A stretch of 64,000 nucleotides of DNA from Sorangium cellulosum So0157-2 (GTDB taxonomy: Bacteria > Myxococcota_A > Polyangia > Polyangiales > Polyangiaceae), in contig NC_021658.1 of the NCBI RefSeq assembly GCF_000418325.1, positions 12,063,501-12,127,500 on the forward strand, given 5' to 3'. The notes beneath the pieces were generated by a model. It had not been told where the DNA came from, did not search any database, and saw only the letters and a list, made by a program, of their open reading frames with translations. Of this stretch, positions 36,066 to 47,476 are shown piece by piece; position 1 is the first letter of the stretch, and every line of letters starts with the position of its first letter. The translations under genes were made by a program, and so were the position numbers.

Positions 36066-37859
36066 TCAGCGAGCGTCCTCGCGATCGCCGTCGGAGAAGG
36101 CCTCGCGCCCGAGCGCCGCCGGGGCTCCAGACCCGCCCGCCGCGCGCGGCGAGGTCGAGCGCGGCCCGCCCTCGCCCTCGGCCCGCTGCGCGGCGCGCGC
36201 CGCGGGCGTGCCAGCGCGCGGGAGCCGGATGACGAAGCGCGCGCCCCCGAGCGGGGAATCGAGCACGTCGATGGTGCCGCCGTGGTCGACGACGATCTTC
36301 TTCACGATGCTCAGGCCGAGCCCCGTGCCGTCGTACCGCGTCGTGACGTAGGGATCGAACATCGAGTCGCGCACGGCGGGATCGATGCCCGGCCCGTCGT
36401 CGTCGATCGCGATGAGGTGGCTCTGCCCCTCGCTCCGCGCCGAGACGCGGACCCTGCCCCAGAGGGCGCCGGGGCGCGCTGCAGCGCCCGGCGCCGCCCG
36501 CTGCGCGTCGCGCAGCGCCTGCGCCGCGTTGCGCACGATGTTGCCGAGGGCGCGCCGGAGCATCTCGCGATCGAGCGCGGCCGGCATCGGGGCGGCCGGC
36601 ACGTCGAACTCGAGATCGACGCGCCCGAGCAGCGCCTCGTCCGAGGCGTGCTCGCGCCCCGCCTCCTCCACCGCGGCGAAGCGCTCGCCCTGCTCCCGCA
36701 GGAACTCCGCGAGATCCGCGGGCTCGAGCTCGGCCTGCGGGAGCCGCGCGAAATTGGAGAACTCGCCGACGAGCCGGCGCAGCGTGCCGATCTCCTCCTC
36801 GACGACCTCGAGCGTGGTCTGCAGCAGGCGCTGGTAGGCCGGGTCGCTGCCCGCATAGCGGCGGTGGCACTCCTCGACGGCGAGCTGGATCGGCGTCAGC
36901 GGGTTCTTGATCTCGTGCGCGAGGTGCCGCGCCATCTTCTGCCACTCGCCCATGCGCTTCAGGAACTCGATCCGCGCGCGGCTGCCCTCGAGCTCCTCGA
37001 GCATGCGGTCGAAGGCGCGGCCGAGATCGGCGACCTCGTCGTCGCCCTTGAGCGCGACGCGCACCGAGAGATCGCCCTCGGCGACGGGCCGCGTGGCCGC
37101 GGCGAGCCGCGCGATGCGATCGACCACGGGGCGCGCCACGAGCACGCCGGCGAGCACGGCGAGGACGATCGTCACGCCGAGCAGCGCGGCGAACGCGTCG
37201 CCGTAGCTCTCGTCGAGGTACTCCTTGCGATGCTCGCGCTCGAGCGCGCGGTACGCCTGCGCGAACGCCTGCGCGGACTCGAGCTCGTCGAAGCGGGCGC
37301 TCGGCGCGGCGAACGTCGCGACGAGCGTCCTCGCGTCGCCCTCGCAGTCGCCGTCGTCATGCGTGGGCTCCGCGGGGGGCGCGGGCCCTTCGGAGGGCGC
37401 CGGCCCGGAGGCCGAGCCGGGGGCGCGCTCGATCGCCTTCCGGACCGTGAGCGTCTTCTCGCGCGCCGGATCCACCGGCGTTCCGCGCTCCCGCGCGCCG
37501 ACGAGCTCGCCGCCGCAGCGCTCGACGCGCAGGGAGACCAGCGCGGGGTGCGCCGCGATGAGGTGCGCGAGCTCGGCGCCGAGGAGCTCCGCGTCCCCGG
37601 CGAAGGCGCTCCGGCGCAGCGGATCCGCCGCGGCGATCGCCTCGGCCTCGGAGCGCATGCCCTGCTTGATGGCGGCGGCGAGCTCGGCGTACACGCCGAG
37701 CGCCCGGTCCAGGTGGACGCCGAACTCGGGCTGGAACGCCGTCGCCGACACCCGCGCGATCACCGTCCTGGCGACCACGATGCTGGCGACGAGCGGGATG
37801 AGCGCGGTCACGAGGATGGCCGCGACGACCCGCCGCTCCGTTCTGCCGGGGATGCGCAT
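36066..37859 (-). CDS. NtrY-like sensor histidine kinase
   Basis: A 598-residue membrane kinase. TM1 spans about residues 11-35, a periplasmic sensor region follows, and TM2 spans about 222-243. A HAMP domain (RPVVDRIARL to VALKGDDEVADL) comes next. The HisKA phosphoacceptor is H315 in HEIKNPLTP. The ATPase domain shows NIVRNAAQAL (N box), DDDGPGI (G1) and GTGLGLSIVKK (G2). The HEIKNPLTPIQLAVEE form is typical of NtrY/nitrogen or envelope-stress kinases. No response regulator is adjacent; downstream are tRNA genes and upstream is glmS. TATGCT 6 nt before the ATG predicts a leaderless mRNA. Confidence 0.92.
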   Translation of the reverse strand: MRIPGRTERRVVAAILVTALIPLVASIVVARTVIARVSATAFQPEFGVHLDRALGVYAELAAAIKQGMRSEAEAIAAADPLRRSAFAGDAELLGAELAHLIAAHPALVSLRVERCGGELVGARERGTPVDPAREKTLTVRKAIERAPGSASGPAPSEGPAPPAEPTHDDGDCEGDARTLVATFAAPSARFDELESAQAFAQAYRALEREHRKEYLDESYGDAFAALLGVTIVLAVLAGVLVARPVVDRIARLAAATRPVAEGDLSVRVALKGDDEVADLGRAFDRMLEELEGSRARIEFLKRMGEWQKMARHLAHEIKNPLTPIQLAVEECHRRYAGSDPAYQRLLQTTLEVVEEEIGTLRRLVGEFSNFARLPQAELEPADLAEFLREQGERFAAVEEAGREHASDEALLGRVDLEFDVPAAPMPAALDREMLRRALGNIVRNAAQALRDAQRAAPGAAARPGALWGRVRVSARSEGQSHLIAIDDDGPGIDPAVRDSMFDPYVTTRYDGTGLGLSIVKKIVVDHGGTIDVLDSPLGGARFVIRLPRAGTPAARAAQRAEGEGGPRSTSPRAAGGSGAPAALGREAFSDGDREDAR

Positions 37860-37865
37860 GCGCGC

Positions 37866-37871
37866 AGCATA
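37866..37871 (-). promoter_or_regulatory. -10 element TATGCT, leaderless start
   Basis: The minus strand reads GGC-TATGCT-GCGCGC-ATG. The 6-nt spacing to ATG 37859 leaves no room for a ribosome binding site. Confidence 0.5.
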
Positions 37872-37977
37872 GCCGCGGCCCCGCGCCCGCGCGCAGGCCG
37901 GCCGGCGCGCGCGGGCCGCCGCGCCGCCCGGCAAGGGCCGCCCGCGCGCCGGAGCGGCCCCGCCGCGGGGAGCGCCG

Positions 37978-39813
<1,836 letters not shown>

Positions 39814-39871
39814 GCTCGCCTCGTTTAGGTAATGCCCGCGCGCGCCTACGCGTGCCGCGGAAAACGTAACG

Positions 39872-41167
39872 TTACTCCCGGCACTGGGAGCCGGCAGAGA
39901 AAATTGAGCTCCCTGACAGTGAGCGCCGCGTCGATCGCGCGAAGGTCACAGCCAGGACGAATGCTATCGCAGCCGTGATCGAGGCGACGCCGAACGTGAG
40001 GGCGCCGCCCCCGCGTTTGTAGAGCTCGCCCCAGGTCAGCATTCCGATGACGGATCCGGCCCCGGCGCTTGCGGAAAAGAGCCCCTGCGCCGTGGCGAGG
40101 ATCTGCGGCGGGGCGCGATCGCGCGTGTAGGCGAGCGACGCGACCCACATCATGGCGAAGGACACCGCGTGGAGCGGCTGGAGCGCGAGCAGCGCGGGCC
40201 AGAAGCGCACCTGCGAGAGCAGGGCCCAGCGGAGCGAGGCGCCGGCGAAGGCGACGGCGAGCGCCACGGGCGGCGCGAACCGCTGGAGCAGGGGGCCGGA
40301 GAACGCCATGAGCGCGATCTCGCCGGCGACGCCGACGGCCCACGCGACCCCCACCAGCGGCTCGGGGAAGCCGACGTCGCGCAGGTGCAGCGTGTAACAG
40401 AGGTCGTAGGAGGAGTTCGCGCTCTGGGCCAGGAACGACGCCGCGAGGAACAGGCGGAAGTCGCGGCTCCCGAGGAGGGCGCCGGCGCGCTCGCGCACGG
40501 AGCCGCCGGCGGCCGCCGCCGCGCCCTCCGCGCCCTCTGCGCCCTGCGCGCCGCCGCGCTTGCCGAGCCGCTGGAGCGGCGCCTCGTCGCCCGCCGGCAG
40601 CGCCCACGAGACGGCGAACGCGACGAGCAGCGCGGCGGTGATCGCGACGGGGAACGCCGCCGGCCGCGCCGGATCGATGAGCGCCCCGCTGGCGATCGCC
40701 ATCAGCGCGAAGCTGATCGATCCCCAGAGCCTGAGCCGGCCGTAGGCGATCCCGGAGGTCAGCGACGCCTCGAGCGCGACCACGTCGGCCATGGTGAACA
40801 TCGGCGCGCGGAAGAACGCGAACGCGAGCGCCGCGGCGAAGAGCCCGCCGAAGCCGAGCGAGACGTCGAGCGCCGACGACAGCGCGAGCAGCGCGAACAC
40901 GGCGAGGGCGCCGGCGCAGGCCGCCCGGATCAGCCACACGCGCACGCCGAGCGCGTCGGCGATGAGGCCGAACACCGGCGGCGCGACGAGGCCCATCGCG
41001 GGGAGCGTCGCCGCGATCGCCCCCATCGCGAGGCCCCGGACCCCGCGCCCCTCGAGCCAGCTCGGGAACAGCGGCAGGTACACGCCGAGGACGGCGAAGA
41101 TGCCGAAGTAGTAGAGCGAGATCGCCCGCGGAGACGGTTTGAGGTGCAAAGAAAGGGGAGTTGGCAT
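39872..41167 (-). CDS. MFS transporter, LacY/HcaT-like group
   Basis: A 431-residue 12-helix transporter with an early helix YYFGIFAVLGVYLPLFPSWL and the segment GLIADALGVRV in the loop after helix 2, typical of the MFS_1-like group that includes nucleoside and phenylpropionate transporters. A charged Gly/Ala linker with repeats of GAEGAEGA sits between the two halves. The substrate is unknown. I chose ATG 41167; the longer frame would start at a TTG at 41182. It probably forms a separate unit from glmS downstream (58-nt spacer). Confidence 0.85.
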   Translation of the reverse strand: MPTPLSLHLKPSPRAISLYYFGIFAVLGVYLPLFPSWLEGRGVRGLAMGAIAATLPAMGLVAPPVFGLIADALGVRVWLIRAACAGALAVFALLALSSALDVSLGFGGLFAAALAFAFFRAPMFTMADVVALEASLTSGIAYGRLRLWGSISFALMAIASGALIDPARPAAFPVAITAALLVAFAVSWALPAGDEAPLQRLGKRGGAQGAEGAEGAAAAAGGSVRERAGALLGSRDFRLFLAASFLAQSANSSYDLCYTLHLRDVGFPEPLVGVAWAVGVAGEIALMAFSGPLLQRFAPPVALAVAFAGASLRWALLSQVRFWPALLALQPLHAVSFAMMWVASLAYTRDRAPPQILATAQGLFSASAGAGSVIGMLTWGELYKRGGGALTFGVASITAAIAFVLAVTFARSTRRSLSGSSIFSAGSQCRE

Positions 41168-41242
41168 CGGCGGTGAGGGCAACGCACCAACGAAAACGGC
41201 GGCGCCTCCCTGGGGAAGCGCCGCCGCATGAACGTCGTCCTA

Positions 41243-41695
41243 CTAGCTCGGATCAGTACCGATCGCCGCCGCGACCACCGCGGCCGCCGCGACCAGATTG
41301 ACCCTCGGCGGCGGCGCGATCGCCTCCGCGCCGATGCTCGCGCCGCCGCCCCTGCTCGCGCCGGTGGCGCCGCCGCCGCCGCCGCCGTAACCGCCGCCGC
41401 CGCCGCCGCCGTAACCGCCGCCGCCGCCGCCGCCACCGCCGCGCTGGACCCGCTCCTCCGCCTCGTTCACGCGAAGCGGACGGCCATCCATGAGGGCGCC
41501 GTTCATCTGCTCGATCGCCTGCTGGGCCTGCTCAGGCGTGCCCATCGTGACGAACCCGAAACCCCGCGACTGACCGCTCTCGCGGTCGGTCACGATGTGC
41601 ACATCCGTCACCTCGCCGCTCTGGGCAAACGCAGCCTGCACGGAGGCCTTGGTGGCGGAGAAGGGGAGATTACCAACGTAGAGGCGAGTACCCAT
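41243..41695 (-). CDS. Glycine-rich RRM RNA-binding protein, C-terminal frame shifted
   Basis: A 150-residue protein with one RRM (RNP2 LYVGNL near residue 5, RNP1 RGFGFVTM near residue 44) and a Gly/Tyr-rich tail. Such proteins act as cold-inducible RNA chaperones. The annotated frame ends in a hydrophobic Ala/Val-rich stretch that is odd for the family. In another frame of the same strand the end reads GQSGRGGRGGRGGDRY and stops at 41253, an ideal RGG tail. A one- or two-base slip in the preceding GGC run would join the two, so a frameshift or sequencing error is suspected. Confidence 0.85.
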   Translation of the reverse strand: MGTRLYVGNLPFSATKASVQAAFAQSGEVTDVHIVTDRESGQSRGFGFVTMGTPEQAQQAIEQMNGALMDGRPLRVNEAEERVQRGGGGGGGGGYGGGGGGGYGGGGGGATGASRGGGASIGAEAIAPPPRVNLVAAAAVVAAAIGTDPS

Positions 41696-42114
41696 GACAC
41701 TGATTCACTTCACGGCTCTGCGAGATGCGTCAGCTTCGGTGCCGAACAGTGCCCTGCCGCCCCGATGGAGCCGTGGGGGATCGAGGGAGGGCGGCGCTGG
41801 GGAGGAGCCCCCGGTGCGCCACACGTTGCGTCGTCCAGTCCGCGATCAATCCGCGATCCCCGAGAAGAGAAGCGTCGTGTCGAGTGCCAGTGACGTTCGT
41901 GACCAGCCGATAGTAACCAAATGTCCCCCCGGCGCAAGCGCTGGAAGCAGCCCCTCGCCGTCGGCGCAGCCGCGCATGGGTCGCCCGGACGTCCCGACCG
42001 AACCGAAGCGGTGCGGTCGCGTCTGCTGGCGCCGGTCGCGCCGGCCGCGCCGGTCGCGCCGGTCGCGCCGCCCCCCCCCGCCAGTCGCGCCGGCTGTCCC
42101 CCTCGGCGCGCGCC
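41696..42114. other. Gene-free stretch: RRM promoter region and 9-bp repeat
   Basis: No gene is seen. A minus-strand TACTATCGG near 41907-41915, in a locally A/T-richer patch, may be the RRM promoter with a leader of about 210 nt, common for cold-shock-type genes. At 42030-42065 four units of CGCCGG(T/C)CG stand in tandem, followed by a run of nine C (42071-42079). A 90-codon frame from TTG 42118 is built largely on this repeat and is not credible. Confidence 0.5.
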
Positions 42115-43476
42115 TCAACGCCCGGCCGATTTACGGAACGTGGCGCCGAGATCCCAGCCCTCGCCGCCCCCGGCGCGCGCGAGCGCGACGTCCGGCAGCA
42201 CGCCGCCAGCGATCCGGACCTCGGCGATCACGCCGAGGCGGAGCGTCGTGGTGAGCGAGCGCGGCGCGGCGGTGGGGGCGAGCCGCGGCGGGTGGCGGGC
42301 GAGGTCGAGCGCACGGGCGCGGTCGGCGGCGGTCGCGAGCGCGAGCAACGCGTGGAGAGGCCCGGGGCCGAGCGGGCGCACGAGCTCGATCGCGAGCGTC
42401 GCCTTGCCGCGGGCGCGGCGGCGCCCGAGCTCCGCGCGAGAGACGGGCTCTGCCGTGACCTCGTGCCCGGGGCGCGAGAGGATCGGCGCGACCGCCTCGG
42501 CGACCTCGACGAGGTGCGCTGCGGACTCGTCCACGAGCAACTCGGCCGGAGGGCCGCCCCACCCGGGATCGCCGTGCGCCCTCGGGAGGCCCGAGAGGCC
42601 GAGGTGCGCGAGGCGCTCGGGCGGCAGCGCGTCGACCAGCCGCTGCGCGACGCCGGGCTGACCGAAGGCGCCGGCCTCCGGGCCGGTGGTCAGCACGATC
42701 CAGCCGGCGACGCCGAGATCGAAGCGGACGGCGCCGCGGCGGTTCGCGTGCAGCCCGGCGCCGAGCCACCCGAGGTCGTCGCGCTCGGTCTCGAACGCGC
42801 GCAGCGACGTCGTGAGGTCCTCGGAGCGGATCACGTCGATCGCGTCGAGGAAGGCAGCGCCGCGCGCGGCGACGTCGTTGCGCGTCAGCGTGATCTGCCG
42901 CGGGCCGAGGTCGGCCCGGAAGGCGCCGGTGCCGTCCGGCGACGCAGGGTCGAAGCCGCGCGGCAGGAGCGCGACCATCGGCGACGCGAGCGCGCGGGCG
43001 ACGCGGGCGGGATCCGCGCGCGGGAACACGGCGGCGAGCGGATCCTTCGGGTGCCGCTCGGGCCTCGGGACGTCGGCGAGCACCGCCGCGGCGCCGCGGG
43101 CGCGGGCGCGCTCGACCGAGCTCACGACGTCGCGGCCGTCGAGCTTGACGAGGCGCGCGGTGCGCAGCCCGTCGCGCAGGCGCACGACCGCGGCGTCGCC
43201 CTCGCGCGACGGGAGCGCGGACGTGAGCGTCGGGTAGGGGTTCCCGGACGCGTCGAGGCCGTAGAGGCTGTCGGCGATCGCCGACGCGAACAGGGCCGCG
43301 GCCGGATCGCTCAGGTCGTGCGGGTCGAGCGAGCCCGTCGGCCACGGGAGGTGCATCGTGATGCGGCCGCCGAGCGGGGTGCGCCCCATGGCGCGGGCGC
43401 GCGCCGGGAGGGCGGCGGCGCCGAGCAGCGCGCAGGCGCCGCCGAGGAAGGCGCGGCGCGGGAGCGAGCGGCTCAC
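42115..43476 (-). CDS. Tat-exported solute-binding protein family 5-like
   Basis: A 453-residue protein beginning with a twin-arginine signal (SRSLPRRAFLGGACALLG). The mature part starts like family 5 peptide/nickel-binding proteins (RITMHLPWPTGSLDPHDLSD, SLYGLDASGNPYPTL, LRDGLRTARLVKLDGRDVV). The rest is divergent and shorter than the usual 500-plus residues. There is no ABC permease or ATPase nearby. Its GTG (43476-43474) overlaps the TGA of the preceding gene, so it is co-translated with the FG-GAP protein. It may bind a ligand for the RND transporter, which is inference. Confidence 0.82.
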   Translation of the reverse strand: MSRSLPRRAFLGGACALLGAAALPARARAMGRTPLGGRITMHLPWPTGSLDPHDLSDPAAALFASAIADSLYGLDASGNPYPTLTSALPSREGDAAVVRLRDGLRTARLVKLDGRDVVSSVERARARGAAAVLADVPRPERHPKDPLAAVFPRADPARVARALASPMVALLPRGFDPASPDGTGAFRADLGPRQITLTRNDVAARGAAFLDAIDVIRSEDLTTSLRAFETERDDLGWLGAGLHANRRGAVRFDLGVAGWIVLTTGPEAGAFGQPGVAQRLVDALPPERLAHLGLSGLPRAHGDPGWGGPPAELLVDESAAHLVEVAEAVAPILSRPGHEVTAEPVSRAELGRRRARGKATLAIELVRPLGPGPLHALLALATAADRARALDLARHPPRLAPTAAPRSLTTTLRLGVIAEVRIAGGVLPDVALARAGGGEGWDLGATFRKSAGR

Positions 43477-44879
43477 CGCACCACCCAGATCTCGTCGGCC
43501 GTGGCGACGGCGAACGGGGCGCGCCCGGGCCCGTCGGGCGGGCACACCGCGAGCGCGCGCACCCCCGCCGGCGCCGGGAGGCGCAGGATCTCCGGGGGCG
43601 CCGCGCGCGAAGGGCCGCCGTGATGGCGCCGCCACGAGAAGACCACGACGGCGTCCTCGAGCGGGTCGAGCACGTCGAGGCTGGCGAGCAGCTCGGGCTC
43701 GCCGTCCTGATCAAGATCGCCGATCGCGAGCTGCGCCCCGGCGCTGCCCACGAGCTTGCGGTGGCCCGCGCTGTCCCGGAGCTCGACCGCGCCGCGCTCG
43801 CGCGCCGCCCAGACCGTGAACGGCTCGCCCCGGGCCGACAGGAGCTGCGCCGACGCGAGCGCGTCGTACCGGCCGGCGAGCGCCGGCGTGGCCGGCGGCG
43901 GATCGGCCGGGGCGCACGGCGCGAGCGGGCCGGTGAGGAGCGGCCCCCACGCCGTCGTGCAGGCCGAGCCGCCCGCGTCCGGGATCGCCAGCCCCGGGAG
44001 CTCGGCGAGCGCGTTGAGCTTGCCGTCGAAGCGGACGCTGCGCGCGCGATCGGTGAGCCCGACGTCGGCGAACGGCGGCTCGGGCTCGCCGTCCCGCGCG
44101 CGCTCGACGAGCGTGGCGAACGCGAGCGGCTCGCGGAGCGGCGACGGGTGCACGGCGACCACGTCCGGCCACGAGCGCGACGCGAGCGGCACGACCCGGC
44201 CGCCGCGGAGGCGGAGCGTGGTCACGCGCCGCCGGCTCACGCTCAGGATCTCGAGCGCGCCGTCGGCGTCGAGATCGCCGCACGCGAGCGCGACGACGTC
44301 GCCCTCGAAGTTCTTCGCGCGATCGACCCGGGCGGCGACGAGCGGGACCGGCGCGAGGTAGCTGCGGACCTCCGCGTCGAGGGGCGCCTCGGCGTAGGCG
44401 TGGGCGATGGGCCCCGGCTCCGGATCGCGGATGCGCGCCCAGACGGTGCGCGGCACCGGGTACACGTCCGCCGTGACGCGCAGCCGCCCCGCCGCGACCT
44501 CGACGGCGAGGTGGACGAGCGCCGCGTCGTCGCGCGCGGCCTCGCGCGCGAGCGGCAGCGGGATCGGGTCCTTGTGCGCGCGCACGCCGGCGCCGAGCTT
44601 GCCGGCGAGGTGGGCGGCGAGCGCGGCCGCGAGTTGGGCGCCGCGCGGCGCCGGCGCGTCTGAGGCGAGCGGGCCGGCCGCGACGAGCGCGCGGCCCGTG
44701 ACGGGGTCGAGCGAGCGCGCGAGCGCGTCCACGACGCGGGCGACGGCCGAGCGCGGCGGCTTCGGCGCGGGCGCCGGCGCGGCGGGGCGCGGCGGCGCGG
44801 CGGGCGGCGGCGACGGCTGCGCCGCGGCGGGGCGCGCGAGCGCGAGGAGGGCGACGAGGAGGAGGCTCCGGGGTGACAA
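43473..44879 (-). CDS. Secreted FG-GAP/VCBS-like repeat protein
   Basis: A 468-residue protein with a signal peptide (residues about 4-20, LLLVALLALARPAAA) and a Pro/Ala-rich linker. Two calcium-loop-like repeats of the FG-GAP type are visible: ACGDLDADGALEILSV and AIGDLDQDGEPELLASL. These suggest a beta-propeller. The start is probably TTG 44879, ten nt after the RND gene's TAA. It is the middle gene of a three-gene operon (RND transporter, this, family 5-like binding protein). Confidence 0.82.
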   Translation of the reverse strand: MSPRSLLLVALLALARPAAAQPSPPPAAPPRPAAPAPAPKPPRSAVARVVDALARSLDPVTGRALVAAGPLASDAPAPRGAQLAAALAAHLAGKLGAGVRAHKDPIPLPLAREAARDDAALVHLAVEVAAGRLRVTADVYPVPRTVWARIRDPEPGPIAHAYAEAPLDAEVRSYLAPVPLVAARVDRAKNFEGDVVALACGDLDADGALEILSVSRRRVTTLRLRGGRVVPLASRSWPDVVAVHPSPLREPLAFATLVERARDGEPEPPFADVGLTDRARSVRFDGKLNALAELPGLAIPDAGGSACTTAWGPLLTGPLAPCAPADPPPATPALAGRYDALASAQLLSARGEPFTVWAARERGAVELRDSAGHRKLVGSAGAQLAIGDLDQDGEPELLASLDVLDPLEDAVVVFSWRRHHGGPSRAAPPEILRLPAPAGVRALAVCPPDGPGRAPFAVATADEIWVVR

Positions 44880-44889
44880 CGCCGCGATG

Positions 44890-47349
44890 TTACGCGCGCC
44901 GGCGGGGTCGGGGCCAGAGCCGCAGCCCCGCCGGCACCACGACGAGCGCGACGACGAGGCCGACCGCGCTGCCGAGCGCGCCGACCCGGCCCAGGTCGCG
45001 CAGGCCGTCGAAGCGGCAGAACGCGAGCGCGGCGAAGCCCGCGGCCGTGGTCAGCGCGGTGGCGGCGATCGCCGGGCCCTCGTGGCGCAGGGTCTCGCGG
45101 ATCACGGCGTCGCCGCCGCCCGCCGCCTCGATGTCGCGGGCGCGGTGGAGCAGGAACATGCCCTCGTCCACGGTGATCCCGAGCAGCACCGGGATGACGA
45201 GCGCGTCGTACGCGTGCAGGGGGATGCCGATCACCCGGATCAGCAGGAGCACGAGCGAGATCTCGGAGGCGACGACGAGCGCGGCCAGCGCGATGTCGCG
45301 CGCGCTGCGGAGGGAGGCCGCGAGCGCCAGCAGCACGAGCGCACCGGCGACGATCGCGATCCGCGGCATGTCGTGCGCGAGCGTCTCGCGGAGCGACGCC
45401 TCGAGACGGGTGTAGCCGGTGAGCATGGCCTGCGGGTCCTCCTCGCGGATCGCGCGCTCGATCCGCTCGACCGAGCCGGCCTCGCGGGGCCGGACGTACA
45501 GCGCGACGAGCGCCTCGCCCCCGTCCGCGCCGAGGTAGCGCGAGAGCAGGATGGACGCGGGGCCGCGCTCGAGATCGGCGAGCGTGACCTCCTGCCGCGG
45601 CGGCGAGCGCATCCCGTCCAGCACCGCCGAGAAGCGCTCGGGCGCGAAGCCCGTGTCGCGGAGCGCCCGCTCGAGCTCGCCGGCCTTCGCGGGCAGGTCG
45701 AGCGCGTCGCGCGCGGCGAACCGCGCGGCCTGCGTCGAGGGGGCGGGCGCGAGCGCGGTGAGCGCGTCGACTGCCTCCACGTCGTCCTTCATCGAGGCGA
45801 GGCGCTCCGCGAGCCGGTCGGCCCGGGCGCGGGCGCGCTCCTGCTCGCCGTCCGCGAGGAGCACCACCCACTGCCCGCGCCGCCCGCCGAACGCGTCGAA
45901 GATCGCCTGCTGCACCTTGAGCGGCTCGAGCTCGGCGGGCCGGATCGCGACGATGGCCTCGGCGAGCGGCGGCGCGGCGCCGAGGGCGACCGCCGCGATG
46001 GGGAGCGCGGCGAGCGCGGCGAGCGCGAGCGCGCGGCCCCGGGTCCGGGTGAGCCGGTAGAGGCCGTCGGGCCAGCGCGCCGGCGCCTCGGGCGGCGGGG
46101 CCCCCCGCTCGAGCCAGGCGCCGACGGCCGGCGTGACGAGGACGATCGCGATCGCCGTGAGCACCTCGCCCGCGGCGCACAGGAGGCCGAGCTGCCGGAG
46201 GGCGTTGATGTCCGACAGCGCGAGCGCGCCGAACGCCGCCGCCGCGGTGACGGCGGCGACGAGCACCGCGCGAAAGGTCCGCGCCCTCGCGGCGCGCGCG
46301 GCCGCCTCCGGATCGAGGCCCTCGCGCCGCGCCTCGAGCAGCGCGGCGTAGACGTGGACGCCGGTGTCGACGCCGACGCCCACGACGACCGACATGAAGG
46401 CGACCGCGATCGCGCTGAGCCCGCCCGGGAGCGCCGTGGCGAGCCCCGCGGTCCAGACGGTCCCGAGCACGAGCGGCGGCATCACCGCGGCGAGCGCGCG
46501 CATGCGGCGGAAGAGCAGCGCGAAGACCGCGGACGCGAGCAGCATCGAGAGCGTGCCCGAGACGGCGAGATCGCGCGTGAGCATCTCCTCGGTGGCGGCG
46601 GCGATGGCGTGCCCGCCGGTGAGCCCGAGCGTGAGCCGCGGGTGCGCCGCGCGGATCGGGTCGAGGACGGCGTTCGCGTCGGCGACGAAGGCGCGCGCGT
46701 CGGCGCCGCGGAGCGCCTGCCCGGCCGGCTGCACCAGGACGAGGTGCACCTTGCCGTCGTCCGTGGCGAACGCGCCGTCGGCCTGCGTGCGCACCCCGGA
46801 GCCGATGTCCGCGGACTCGAAGACGAGCTGGGCGAGCCGCAGCGGGTCGGCCGCGATCGCCTCGGCCGCGGCGCCGCCGCCCGGCGCGAGCAGCATGGCG
46901 CGCGTCTCGGCGAGGCGCTCGCGCATCCCCTCGGGCGAGAGCGCGGCGGCGAGCCGCTCCCGCACGCGCGCGTCCGCGTGCCGGAAGGCGAGCCACGGAT
47001 CGAGCGCGCGCGAGGCGTCGACGCGATCGGCGGCGCGCTGCACGGTCGGGCGCGCCCCGAGGGCCCGCGCGATCTCGGCGGCGACGGCGGCGTTCTCGTC
47101 GGGGTCGTCCCCCTTCACCATCACGACGCCGAGATCGCCGCCCCCGAACCCGCGCACGTACCGGCGCAGCGCGGCGGCGTCGCCGCGCTCGGGCAGGAGC
47201 GAGGCGACGTTCGGCTCGAGCTGGAGCCGCAGCGTCACGGCGGCGAAGGCGGCGAGCGTCAGCGCCGCGAGGGCGAGCGCGACGGCGAGGCGGAGAGGCC
47301 GGCGCGGGGCGCGTGCGCGGGCCGGCGAGGGCGGAGGGGGCGCTGCCAT
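44890..47349 (-). CDS. RND-superfamily (MMPL-type) exporter
   Basis: An 819-residue RND permease of the MMPL/hopanoid-transporter type. There are two copies of one helix plus a large periplasmic loop plus five helices. The proton-relay-type segments MSVVVGVGVDTGVHVY and PVLLGITVDEGMFLL each carry a conserved Asp in helix 4. The family moves lipids or other hydrophobic compounds out of the inner membrane. The frame is open to 47412; I chose ATG 47349 because the conserved protein begins there. The divergent neighbour is def. No membrane-fusion protein or outer-membrane factor is present, as is usual for MMPL proteins. Confidence 0.9.
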   Translation of the reverse strand: MAAPPPPSPARARAPRRPLRLAVALALAALTLAAFAAVTLRLQLEPNVASLLPERGDAAALRRYVRGFGGGDLGVVMVKGDDPDENAAVAAEIARALGARPTVQRAADRVDASRALDPWLAFRHADARVRERLAAALSPEGMRERLAETRAMLLAPGGGAAAEAIAADPLRLAQLVFESADIGSGVRTQADGAFATDDGKVHLVLVQPAGQALRGADARAFVADANAVLDPIRAAHPRLTLGLTGGHAIAAATEEMLTRDLAVSGTLSMLLASAVFALLFRRMRALAAVMPPLVLGTVWTAGLATALPGGLSAIAVAFMSVVVGVGVDTGVHVYAALLEARREGLDPEAAARAARARTFRAVLVAAVTAAAAFGALALSDINALRQLGLLCAAGEVLTAIAIVLVTPAVGAWLERGAPPPEAPARWPDGLYRLTRTRGRALALAALAALPIAAVALGAAPPLAEAIVAIRPAELEPLKVQQAIFDAFGGRRGQWVVLLADGEQERARARADRLAERLASMKDDVEAVDALTALAPAPSTQAARFAARDALDLPAKAGELERALRDTGFAPERFSAVLDGMRSPPRQEVTLADLERGPASILLSRYLGADGGEALVALYVRPREAGSVERIERAIREEDPQAMLTGYTRLEASLRETLAHDMPRIAIVAGALVLLALAASLRSARDIALAALVVASEISLVLLLIRVIGIPLHAYDALVIPVLLGITVDEGMFLLHRARDIEAAGGGDAVIRETLRHEGPAIAATALTTAAGFAALAFCRFDGLRDLGRVGALGSAVGLVVALVVVPAGLRLWPRPRRRA

Positions 47350-47476
47350 GGCGAGCCGGGCCGGGCCCGACGCCGCTCCTCTACCCTCATGCCCGCCTCG
47401 CCGCGAGGACATCGCGCGCGCCGCGCCCCCGCCGGCGGCGCTTGCGCCCGCGGGCGCGCCGGTTCATCCCGGCGGC

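Noticed and set aside
39814..39871. glmS ribozyme or leader
   Set aside because: The spacer is only 58 nt and has neither a catalytic-core-like sequence nor stable pairing.
41846..42118. 90-codon frame from a TTG after the binding-protein gene
   Set aside because: Much of it is generated by the 9-bp repeat (DRRDRRGRR) and it would need a TTG start without a ribosome site.
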